Assembly (NCBI RefSeq): GCF_943193195.1
Contig: NZ_CALPDG010000007.1
Location: forward strand, 55,186 to 119,185
Source of the DNA: Mediterraneibacter agrestimuris
GTDB lineage: Bacteria; Bacillota; Clostridia; Lachnospirales; Lachnospiraceae
DNA: 64,000 bases
Direction of reading: 5' to 3'
The notes beneath the pieces are model-generated. The model searched no databases, was not told where the DNA came from, and worked only from the letters and a program-made list of their open reading frames with translations. Positions 15,981-25,410 of the stretch are shown piece by piece. Both the position numbers and the translations under genes were made by a program. Positions within the stretch are counted from its first letter, which is position 1, and the number at the start of each line of letters is the position of its first letter.

Positions 15981-17705
15981 ATGAATACGAGAGAGATTTA
16001 TAATTTTTGGATGAGTGATTCTTATTTTGACGAGGATACGAAGAAAGAGCTGGCTGCCATCGCAGATGATGAGAAAGAAATTGAGGAACGTTTTTATCGT
16101 GATCTTGAATTTGGAACGGGGGGGCTTCGCGGTATTATCGGTGCCGGAACAAACCGTATGAATATTTATACCGTACGAAGGGCGACACAGGGATTGGCAA
16201 ATTATATTTTAAAAGAGGGAGCAGAGAAAAAAGGCGTAGCAATTGCCTATGACTCTAGAAACATGTCTCCGGAATTTGCTGAAGAGGCAGCACTCTGTAT
16301 GGCGGCAAACGGAATAAGAGCTAATATTTTTCCATCACTTCGTCCGACTCCGATGTTGTCTTTTGCTCTCAGAGAGCTTGGATGTACAGCTGGAATTGTA
16401 ATAACAGCGAGTCATAATCCGCCGGAATACAACGGTTATAAGGTATACTGGGAGGATGGCGCACAGATTACAGCACCAAAGGATAAAGAAATTATCGGAG
16501 AAGTGAATGCCATTACAGATTTTAATGAAGTGAAGACGATGACAAGAGAAGAAGCAGAAAAAACAGGGATGTACGAAGTAATCTCTTCTGAAATTGATGA
16601 TAAATATATGGAAGCATTAAAGACGCAGGTACTTCATCCGGAGATCATCAGAAAAGAAGCTTCTAATCTGAAGATTGTCTATACACCACTTCATGGTACT
16701 GGCAATCTCCCGGTTCGGAGAGTGTTAAAGGAATTGGGCTTTGGGCAGGTCTATGTTGTAAAAGATCAGGAGCTTCCGGATGGAAATTTCCCAACCGTAG
16801 CTTATCCAAATCCAGAGGATAAGAATGCATTTACACTTGCATTAAAGCTTGCAAAAGAAGTGGATGCAGATATTATTCTTGCAACTGATCCAGATGCGGA
16901 TCGCCTGGGTGTCTATGCGAAGGATGCTAAGACTGGAGAATATATAAGTTTTACGGGAAATATGTCTGGTATGTTAATTCTGGAATATATTTTGTCTCAA
17001 AAAAAGGAAATGGGCATTCTTCCGGACAATGGTGCAGTCGTTACGACTATCGTTTCCGGGAAGATGGCAAGAGACATTACCAATGCGTACAATGTGGATT
17101 TGATCGAAACACTTACGGGATTTAAGTATATCGGAGAACAGATCAAGTTCTTTGAAAAGAATCATGAACATGAGTATCTTTTCGGGTATGAAGAGAGTTA
17201 TGGATGTCTGGTGGGAACACATGCCAGAGATAAAGATGCCGTTGTTGCAGTGATGGCGCTCTGTGAAGTGGCTGCATGGTGTAAGCATCAGGGAATCACC
17301 CTATGTGATCAGATGGAAAACCTGTTTCAGACATATGGATATTATAAAGAGGGGTTGTCTACTGTTACTCTGAAAGGTCAGGATGGGGCAAAGGAGATTC
17401 AGGAAATGATGGAAAACATCCGATGTGAAGTCCCGGTCCAGATTGGCGGAGTGAAAGTGACACAGTTTCGGGATTACCGGGAGGATATTCTGGTAGATTA
17501 TCCCACAAGTGAAAAGAAATCAACCGGGCTTCCAAAATCAAATGTATTGTATTTTGAACTGGAAGGTGGGACATGGTGCTGTATCCGGCCATCAGGAACA
17601 GAACCGAAGATAAAGTTTTACATTGGAGTGAGAGGTGCTGATGAAGGGGAAGCTGCTGATAAATTGAATGCAATGACAACGGCATTATCCAAATTGGCAG
17701 AATAG
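15981..17705 (+). CDS. Phosphoglucomutase/phosphomannomutase
   Basis: 574 residues, the usual length for the large alpha-D-phosphohexomutases of Firmicutes. The phosphoserine loop is TASHNPPEYNGYKVY (Ser144), the metal loop DPDADRLG, the sugar loop GYEESYGCL and the phosphate loop RPSGTEPKIKFYIG. Here it most likely turns mannose-1-phosphate from the two GH130 enzymes into mannose-6-phosphate, the substrate of the isomerase three genes on. Glucose-1-phosphate should also be accepted. Cytoplasmic; AGGAGG precedes ATG 15981. Confidence 0.9.
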   Translation: MNTREIYNFWMSDSYFDEDTKKELAAIADDEKEIEERFYRDLEFGTGGLRGIIGAGTNRMNIYTVRRATQGLANYILKEGAEKKGVAIAYDSRNMSPEFAEEAALCMAANGIRANIFPSLRPTPMLSFALRELGCTAGIVITASHNPPEYNGYKVYWEDGAQITAPKDKEIIGEVNAITDFNEVKTMTREEAEKTGMYEVISSEIDDKYMEALKTQVLHPEIIRKEASNLKIVYTPLHGTGNLPVRRVLKELGFGQVYVVKDQELPDGNFPTVAYPNPEDKNAFTLALKLAKEVDADIILATDPDADRLGVYAKDAKTGEYISFTGNMSGMLILEYILSQKKEMGILPDNGAVVTTIVSGKMARDITNAYNVDLIETLTGFKYIGEQIKFFEKNHEHEYLFGYEESYGCLVGTHARDKDAVVAVMALCEVAAWCKHQGITLCDQMENLFQTYGYYKEGLSTVTLKGQDGAKEIQEMMENIRCEVPVQIGGVKVTQFRDYREDILVDYPTSEKKSTGLPKSNVLYFELEGGTWCCIRPSGTEPKIKFYIGVRGADEGEAADKLNAMTTALSKLAE

Positions 17706-17720
17706 ACGGAGGCAAGAATA

Positions 17721-19079
17721 ATGGCTTTTAGAAAAGATTTTGTGTGGGGTGCGGCAACCAGCTCTTACCAGATTGAGGGAGCTGTAAAGGATGAAGGAAA
17801 AGGTCTTCATATCTGGGATGTTTATACCGGGGAGCCGGACCATGTGTTTGAAGAGCATACAGGAGAAGTGGCATGTGACCATTATCACAGATACCGTGAG
17901 GATGTCAGAATTATGAAGGAAATGGGACTTAAGGCTTATCGCTTTTCTATTGATTGGTCCAGAGTTCTCCCGGAAGGATTCGGACGTGTGAATGAAAAAG
18001 GAATTGCATTTTATAATGCCTTGATCGACGAACTTCTGGCAAATGGGATCGAGCCATATATTACGCTGCATCATTGGGAACTGCCCTATGAAATCTACAA
18101 ACGTGGCGGCTGGATGAATCCGCAGATTGTAGAATGGTTTGGCGAGTATGCGAAGCTGGTGGCAGAACGGTTCAGCGACAGAGCAACTCATTATTTTACC
18201 TTGAATGAACCGCAGTGCTTTGTGGGTCTTGGATTTCTGACAGGAGAGCATGCACCGGGACTTAAGATGCCGCTTCGTGATACCTTTGAAATGGCTCATA
18301 ATGCATTGAAGGCTCATGGAAAAGCTGTTCAGATGTTGCGTCAGTATGGAAAGCAGAAGCTTACAATAGGTTATGCGCCGACTTGTGGTATGTGTTATCC
18401 AAAAACTGATAAGCCAGAGGATATTGAAGCAGCAAGACAGATGATGTTTTCCCTGCAGCCGGATAATCGTAACTGGACATGGAATATACCATGGTGGTCA
18501 GATCCGGTACTTTTAGGACATTATCCGGAAGAAGGGTTAAATCGGTATGAGGAATATCTTCCGAAGATCACAGATGAGGATATGAAATTGATTTCAGAGC
18601 CGATCGATGTTTATGGACAAAATATCTACAACGGAAGATGTATTCGTATGGGAGCAGATGGAAAACCGGAAGATGTAAAAAGGTATGAGGGATTTCCAAA
18701 GACTGCCATTGACTGGCCGGTGACACCTGAGGCACTTTACTGGGGACCAAAGTTTTTATATGAGCGGTATCAGAAGCCTATTTACATCACGGAAAATGGA
18801 CTTTCCTGTCATGATGTTGTTTCACTGGACGGAAAAGTGCATGATCCGAACAGAATTGATTTTTTGGCAAGATATTTGCGTGAATTAAAACGTGTAGCAG
18901 GTGAAATTGATCTGTGTGGATATTTTCAGTGGTCACTAATGGATAACTTTGAGTGGGCGAAAGGATATTCTGAGCGTTTCGGATTGGTCTACGTGGATTA
19001 TCAGACACAGGAAAGAATCCTGAAGGATTCGGCATACTGGTATCGTGATGTGATTCAAAGCAATGGGGATGAATTATGA
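17721..19079 (+). CDS. GH1 beta-glucosidase
   Basis: 452 residues, a single (beta/alpha)8 barrel. The acid/base is Glu163 in TLNEPQC and the nucleophile Glu358 in ITENGLSC. The start FVWGAATSSYQIEGA is standard GH1. There is no signal peptide. In this locus it probably removes non-reducing-end glucose from imported glucomannan oligosaccharides so that GH130 can act. I see no phosphate-binding signature of the 6-phospho type. It overlaps the next gene by four bases. Confidence 0.88.
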   Translation: MAFRKDFVWGAATSSYQIEGAVKDEGKGLHIWDVYTGEPDHVFEEHTGEVACDHYHRYREDVRIMKEMGLKAYRFSIDWSRVLPEGFGRVNEKGIAFYNALIDELLANGIEPYITLHHWELPYEIYKRGGWMNPQIVEWFGEYAKLVAERFSDRATHYFTLNEPQCFVGLGFLTGEHAPGLKMPLRDTFEMAHNALKAHGKAVQMLRQYGKQKLTIGYAPTCGMCYPKTDKPEDIEAARQMMFSLQPDNRNWTWNIPWWSDPVLLGHYPEEGLNRYEEYLPKITDEDMKLISEPIDVYGQNIYNGRCIRMGADGKPEDVKRYEGFPKTAIDWPVTPEALYWGPKFLYERYQKPIYITENGLSCHDVVSLDGKVHDPNRIDFLARYLRELKRVAGEIDLCGYFQWSLMDNFEWAKGYSERFGLVYVDYQTQERILKDSAYWYRDVIQSNGDEL

Positions 19080-20929
19080 GCATTTTAAAATTAAAACCAA
19101 GCTGTAAAGACTATCTCTGGGGAGGAAACAGACTCAGAGAAGAATATGGAATAGAATATAGTGGGGATGTACTGGCTGAGGCGTGGGAATTGTCCTGCCA
19201 TCCGGATGGACCGTCATATATTACGAATGGAACATATGCAGGAAAGACCTTACAGCAATATATTGATTCAGAAGGAAAAGAAGTATTGGGAGTTCATTGC
19301 CGGAGATTCCGTGATTTTCCAATCTTGACAAAGTTTATTGACGCAAAAGATAATCTTTCTATCCAGGTTCACCCAGACAACCGTTATGCCCTGAAAAATG
19401 AGGGACAGTACGGAAAGACAGAGATGTGGTATGTAATGGATGCGGGAGAAAATGCATTCCTGTATTATGGTTTCAAAAAAGAAATCAGTAAGGAAGAGTT
19501 TGCGCAGAGAATCCAGGAAGATACTCTTCTTGAAGTGTTGAATGCGGTTCCGGTTCAGAAGGGTGACGTGCTTTTTATTGAATCAGGAACGATTCATGCT
19601 ATTGGTAAGGATATTTTAATTGCGGAAATACAACAGAACTCTAACGTGACTTACCGTGTTTACGATTACGGAAGAGTCGGTAAAGATGGAAAGAAACGAG
19701 ACTTACATATTGAAAAAGCACTGGCTGTGACCAATCGTGTGCCGATCATCAAAGATAAAAGCAGTTATCCACATGTGGCGGATTGTGATTACTTTACCGT
19801 TGATAAGCTGAACCTTGACGGAAAAGTTATGAAGAAGATGGAAGGAAATGTTTCAGAGGAGTCCTTTGCAAGTATTCTGATACTGGATGGTCAGGGAACT
19901 ATTTCTGATGGAAAAGAAACATTGGAATTCCGAAAAGGTGATAGCTTTTTTGTATCAGCGGGAAGTGGAAATTATACGCTGGAAGGAACTTGTGATGCAC
20001 TGATTACTACGATTCGTGAGAAGGCAGCACCTGTCCGTATTGGAATTGATATCGGAGGGACTGACACCAAGATCGGATTGGTAGATATCCATCAGAAGAT
20101 AATTGCTTATGAGAAGATTAAGACTAACGCTGCAAGGACATCAGAAGAAGTTATTTCGGAAATCGGTCAAAAAACTTTGAATCTTATGGAACAGCAGGGA
20201 ATTGCTATGGACCAATGCGTCGGCGCAGGCGTCGGAATTCCGGGAACGATTGACCGTAAGAATGGTGTAGTGCGTTATTCCAATAATATTAGATGGGAAA
20301 ATGTAGAAATCGTCAAAGAAATAGGGAAATATTTACCTATCCCGATTAAGATAGCAAATGATGCGGATTGTGCTGCCTTGGGAGAGGCAGTAGCCGGCGC
20401 CGGAAAAGAGTGTCAGGATGTGATTATGATTACCCTTGGAACCGGAGTCGGCGGCGGAATCATTATAGATGGAAATATCTATGAAGGAAAAGGAAGCGGC
20501 GGAAGTGAACTCGGACATATGGTCATTGTGGAAGATGGCCAGCCATGTACTTGTGGAAGAAAAGGATGCCTAGAGACATATGCATCAGCAACGGCGTTGA
20601 TGAGAGAAGCAAAGCACGCGACAGGAAAAGACCTGACACCGAAGGAAATATTTGAAGGCGCAGAAAATGGTAATACTATTTTGAAAGAAGTTGTGGATAC
20701 CTATATCCGCAGATTGGGAATTGGAATCGTAAATATAGTGAACATATTCAGACCGCAGCTTGTTCTTCTTGGCGGAGGGCTTCCAGGTCAGGGAAGATCT
20801 CTTACAGAGCCTCTTCGTAAGATTGTGAGGGAAGGGTGTTTTGGAGGAGCTAAAGGAGAACTTCCAGAAATTGAGATTGGGGCACTGGGAAATGAGGCAG
20901 GGATGATCGGAGCTGCAAGTCTGATTTAG
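19076..20929 (+). CDS. Fused mannose-6-phosphate isomerase and ROK sugar kinase
   Basis: 617 residues in two parts. Residues 1-~310 are a class I mannose-6-phosphate isomerase: metal-site motifs IQVHPDN, FIESGTIHAIG and IAEIQQNSNVTYRVYDYGR, plus a C-terminal cupin. Residues ~318-617 are a ROK kinase: ATP loop GIDIGGTDTKIGLV, GVGIPGTID, GTGVGGGIIIDG and the zinc motif CTCGRKGCLE. One chain can thus phosphorylate the glucose (or mannose) set free by the phosphorylases and convert mannose-6-P to fructose-6-P, ending the pathway. The junction reads through with no frameshift. Separate proteins are the norm, so the fusion is noteworthy. Confidence 0.9.
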   Translation: MSILKLKPSCKDYLWGGNRLREEYGIEYSGDVLAEAWELSCHPDGPSYITNGTYAGKTLQQYIDSEGKEVLGVHCRRFRDFPILTKFIDAKDNLSIQVHPDNRYALKNEGQYGKTEMWYVMDAGENAFLYYGFKKEISKEEFAQRIQEDTLLEVLNAVPVQKGDVLFIESGTIHAIGKDILIAEIQQNSNVTYRVYDYGRVGKDGKKRDLHIEKALAVTNRVPIIKDKSSYPHVADCDYFTVDKLNLDGKVMKKMEGNVSEESFASILILDGQGTISDGKETLEFRKGDSFFVSAGSGNYTLEGTCDALITTIREKAAPVRIGIDIGGTDTKIGLVDIHQKIIAYEKIKTNAARTSEEVISEIGQKTLNLMEQQGIAMDQCVGAGVGIPGTIDRKNGVVRYSNNIRWENVEIVKEIGKYLPIPIKIANDADCAALGEAVAGAGKECQDVIMITLGTGVGGGIIIDGNIYEGKGSGGSELGHMVIVEDGQPCTCGRKGCLETYASATALMREAKHATGKDLTPKEIFEGAENGNTILKEVVDTYIRRLGIGIVNIVNIFRPQLVLLGGGLPGQGRSLTEPLRKIVREGCFGGAKGELPEIEIGALGNEAGMIGAASLI

Positions 20930-20966
20930 CAGTAACGTTAATTATAGGCTCTTCACTGTAGTAGGT

Positions 20967-20996
20967 AAAGGGGCTGTCTGTACGGCAGCTCCTTTT
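20967..20996 (+). terminator. Terminator closing the mannan operon
   Basis: AAAGGGGCTGTC, a short loop and GGCAGCTCCTTTT form a stem with two G-T wobbles and a short T tail, about 40 bases after the fusion-gene stop codon. Confidence 0.75.
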
Positions 20997-21047
20997 GATA
21001 TACAAAATAATTTAAAAGCAATATGGAAGCGAAGAATCAAGAACAAG

Positions 21048-21076
21048 TTGACAGAGGTATTTTGCAGACATACAAT
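21048..21076 (+). promoter_or_regulatory. Promoter of the RpiR-family gene
   Basis: TTGACA (21048-21053), a 17-base gap and TACAAT (21071-21076) lie about 70 bases before the chosen start codon. Confidence 0.65.
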
Positions 21077-21147
21077 GGATTATATTTGTTGACAAAATGA
21101 TTATATCTAGAAGGAGCGCGTATTTTGTTTTTAAAGGGGAGGTTATC

Positions 21148-21867
21148 ATGTTTCATTATAGTATTTTACAGACGTACAATGATTTAGAGATGTTGGTGTA
21201 TACATATGTTATGGATCATAAGGATGAAGTAAGGTATATGACAATTCGGGAACTGGCAGAGGCAGTACATGTTTCAACATCAACAGTACTCAGATTTTGT
21301 AAAAAAACAGGATGTGATGGTTATGCGGAATTTAAAATGAAGTTTAAACAGTTTTTGATGGAAGACATGAAGAAACAGAAGATAAAGGATTGTGGAATTG
21401 ATGAGATCATGTATTTCTTCCACACGACAACTTCAGCGGAATATGAAGAAAAGATAAATTATATTGTCAGAAATATTCAGGATGCAAAGAATCTGATCTT
21501 TATCGGAATCGGAACGTCTGGGATACTTGGGAAATACGGGGCAAGGTTTTTTTCAAATATCGGTAAATATAGTCAGTATATTGAGGATCCATATTATCCG
21601 ATACATGAGGATCTGGATGATACGATTGTGATCGTGCTGTCGGAATCAGGGGAGACTCAGCAGATCATACAGATGTCAGAACGTTTTAAACGGCACCATG
21701 CAAAGATTTTGAGTATTACGAATGGAAATAGCAATACTTTGGCAAAAATATCTGATTTCCATTTGGATTACTTTGTCAGACATCATATGGTTCATGAAGA
21801 GTATAATATTACAACACAGGTGCCGGTTATTTATCTGCTGGAAACAATCGGCAGACGATTGATATAA
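21148..21867 (+). CDS. MurR/RpiR-family transcriptional regulator
   Basis: 239 residues from ATG 21148 behind AGGGGAGG; an in-frame ATG at 21097 lacks a ribosome site. Residues about 30-60 form the HTH_6 DNA-binding unit (TIRELAEAVHVSTSTVLRFC). Residues about 105-235 are a SIS sugar-phosphate domain (LIFIGIGTSGILGKYGARFF, VIVLSESGETQQII). It lies directly upstream of a beta-glucoside PTS and 6-phospho-beta-glucosidase, so the effector is likely a phosphorylated beta-glucoside. It may be an activator, since the PTS promoter lacks a good -35 box. Confidence 0.85.
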   Translation: MFHYSILQTYNDLEMLVYTYVMDHKDEVRYMTIRELAEAVHVSTSTVLRFCKKTGCDGYAEFKMKFKQFLMEDMKKQKIKDCGIDEIMYFFHTTTSAEYEEKINYIVRNIQDAKNLIFIGIGTSGILGKYGARFFSNIGKYSQYIEDPYYPIHEDLDDTIVIVLSESGETQQIIQMSERFKRHHAKILSITNGNSNTLAKISDFHLDYFVRHHMVHEEYNITTQVPVIYLLETIGRRLI

Positions 21868-21930
21868 AAAACAAGGTGTTTTTTGAAAGATACATGTTTT
21901 TTATGGTTGTAACATATGTCTGAGAAAAGT

Positions 21931-21965
21931 GAAACTATAGTATTTTTTTATGATTATCGTATAAT
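21931..21965 (+). promoter_or_regulatory. PTS operon promoter with a palindrome in place of the -35 box
   Basis: TATAAT (21960-21965) is a perfect -10 box, but the -35 region is poor. It is occupied by ACTATAGT within GAAACTATAGTATTT (21931-21945), an 8-bp palindrome. This layout fits an activator-dependent promoter served by the RpiR protein. The site assignment is speculative. Confidence 0.4.
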
Positions 21966-22013
21966 AAAGCCATAAAGCGACCGGTGCTGAAATAGAAGAA
22001 AGGAGTAGCAGTT

Positions 22014-23888
22014 ATGGCTATAGATTACAAAGCTACAGCAAAAGAGCTTGTAAATGAATTGGGAGGAAATGAGAACATTACAAATGTTTCCCATTGTGCA
22101 ACAAGGTTGAGATTTATCTTGAAAGATGAATCGAAGGTGGATTCAAATAAGGTGAAAAAAATCCCCGGTGTCATTACATCTGTTCAGGCAAGCGGTCAGT
22201 ACCAGGTTGTAATTGGTAATCATGTAAAAGATGCGTATGATTTTGTTATGGAATTGGTTACTGTTGATGAAAATCAGTCTTCAGGAAATGGAGGAAATAA
22301 AGTAGGAATTTTCAGCAGGATCATCGATGTGATTTCCAGCATTTTCGCTCCGTTTTTATATACGCTTGCAGCATGTGGTATTCTGCAGGGGATTTTGGGA
22401 ATCTTTGTAGCGCTTGGAGCAATCGATACGGCAGGCGGTACTTACCAGATCTTGAATTTTATTTCATGGACAGCGTTTACGTTCCTTCCGGTATTGATTT
22501 CTGTAACAGCGGCGAAAAAGTTCGGAATGAACATTTACGCAGCGATCGTAATTGCATGTGCACTGGTATGTCCAGATTATATTAATATGGTGAATGCGGG
22601 CGAAGCAGTTTATTTTTTTGGCATGCGGGTACAGCTGTTAAGTTATACTTCCTCTGTTATTCCGATTATTTTGACGATCTGGATGGCATCCTATGTTCAG
22701 AAGTTTTTTGATAAGCATTTACCGATCGTGGTTAGAAATTTGTTTTCTCCGATGTTTACAATTACGCTTATGGTACCTGTAACTCTGCTGGCATTCGGTC
22801 CCATAGGTAATACGATCGGAGGCGCAATCGGAGGCGTTTACAATTATCTTTATGGATTAAGCCCGATTGTAGCAGGAATTGTTGTAGGTGGTTTATGGGA
22901 GGTTCTGGTAATCTTTGGTGTACATTGGGGAATTACTCCTGTAACAGTCGGAAATTATGCTGCTCTTGGATATGATACCTTTACAGGTCTGCAGGCATCA
23001 GCAGTATTTGCACAGGCTGGAGCTGCTTTTGGGGTGTTCTTAAAAACAAAAGACCGTGATATGAAGGGAGTATCATCTTCCGCAGCGATAACGGGGCTCT
23101 TCGGTATTACAGAGCCTGCGATTTACGGCGTAAATCTTAGATTGAAAAAACCAATGATCTGTGGATGTATTGCCGGTGCACTCGGCGGTGCGGTCGCCGG
23201 TGGATTTCATGCTGTATCCTGGGGCTATAATATGCCGGGGATTGCTACGATCCCAGCATATTTTAAAGCCGGACATATGAGCGAATTTCTTGGATTTTTG
23301 ATTTCTATTTTAGTATCCTTTATTTTGGGTACGGTGCTGGCATGGATCGTAGGGTTTGAAGAAGCAGAAGAGGAAACGCAGGAGACTATAAATATCCGGG
23401 AAATGCCAGAACTGAATAAAAATACGAAAGATGAAGATCGAGAACTGATTTTATTTAGTCCGGTAAATGGCTGTGTTGTGGCAATAGAGGAAGTGAATGA
23501 TGAAGCATTTGCGTCAAAGGCAATGGGGGATGGTGTGGGAATTATCCCTATCGACGGAAAGGTGTATGCGCCTTGTGATGGTACAGCATCTGTGGTATTT
23601 CCTACCGGACATGCGTTAGGTATTTCTGTAAATGGTGTAGATGTATTGATTCATATCGGAATTGATACGGTAGAACTGGATGGAAAAGGATTTGAAACAC
23701 ATGTAAAGCAGGGAGATACTGTAAAGCAAGGAGATTTGCTGGTGTCATTTGATAAAGACTTTATTGAAGCACAGGGATATGACAGTACAGTGATATTCAT
23801 AGTTACAGACATGGGAAACAAAAAGGATATCAAGTCTTTTACAAGGAAAGATGTGCAGGTAGAGGAAAAAGTTATCGAATTAAAATAG
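22014..23888 (+). CDS. PTS beta-glucoside-specific IIBCA component
   Basis: 624 residues in B-C-A order. IIB occupies residues 1-~85 with the phosphorylated Cys in SHCATRLRF. IIC spans about 100-455 with ten or so membrane helices, including LWEVLVIFGVHWGITPV and GLFGITEPAIYGV. IIA is about 475-624 with its His in VLIHIGIDTVELDGKGF. It imports and phosphorylates a beta-glucoside such as cellobiose or an aryl glucoside. The 6-phospho-beta-glucosidase follows after 18 bases. All phospho-sites are intact. Confidence 0.92.
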   Translation: MAIDYKATAKELVNELGGNENITNVSHCATRLRFILKDESKVDSNKVKKIPGVITSVQASGQYQVVIGNHVKDAYDFVMELVTVDENQSSGNGGNKVGIFSRIIDVISSIFAPFLYTLAACGILQGILGIFVALGAIDTAGGTYQILNFISWTAFTFLPVLISVTAAKKFGMNIYAAIVIACALVCPDYINMVNAGEAVYFFGMRVQLLSYTSSVIPIILTIWMASYVQKFFDKHLPIVVRNLFSPMFTITLMVPVTLLAFGPIGNTIGGAIGGVYNYLYGLSPIVAGIVVGGLWEVLVIFGVHWGITPVTVGNYAALGYDTFTGLQASAVFAQAGAAFGVFLKTKDRDMKGVSSSAAITGLFGITEPAIYGVNLRLKKPMICGCIAGALGGAVAGGFHAVSWGYNMPGIATIPAYFKAGHMSEFLGFLISILVSFILGTVLAWIVGFEEAEEETQETINIREMPELNKNTKDEDRELILFSPVNGCVVAIEEVNDEAFASKAMGDGVGIIPIDGKVYAPCDGTASVVFPTGHALGISVNGVDVLIHIGIDTVELDGKGFETHVKQGDTVKQGDLLVSFDKDFIEAQGYDSTVIFIVTDMGNKKDIKSFTRKDVQVEEKVIELK

Positions 23889-23891
23889 TAG

Positions 23892-25337
<1,446 letters not shown>

Positions 25338-25361
25338 AAAGGTACTGTCTCCATTAGAGAA

Positions 25362-25405
25362 TATGGGGACTCTCACCTGATATTTGTCAGGAGGGAGCCC
25401 CCATA
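25362..25405. terminator. Hairpin between convergent genes
   Basis: TATGGGGACTCTCACCTGA pairs with the segment ending CCCCCATA in a 19-position stem with two mismatches. It fills the gap between the rightward PTS operon and the leftward rhamnosidase gene. There is no long T run on either strand, so strength as a terminator is uncertain. Confidence 0.65.
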
Positions 25406-25410
25406 AACAA

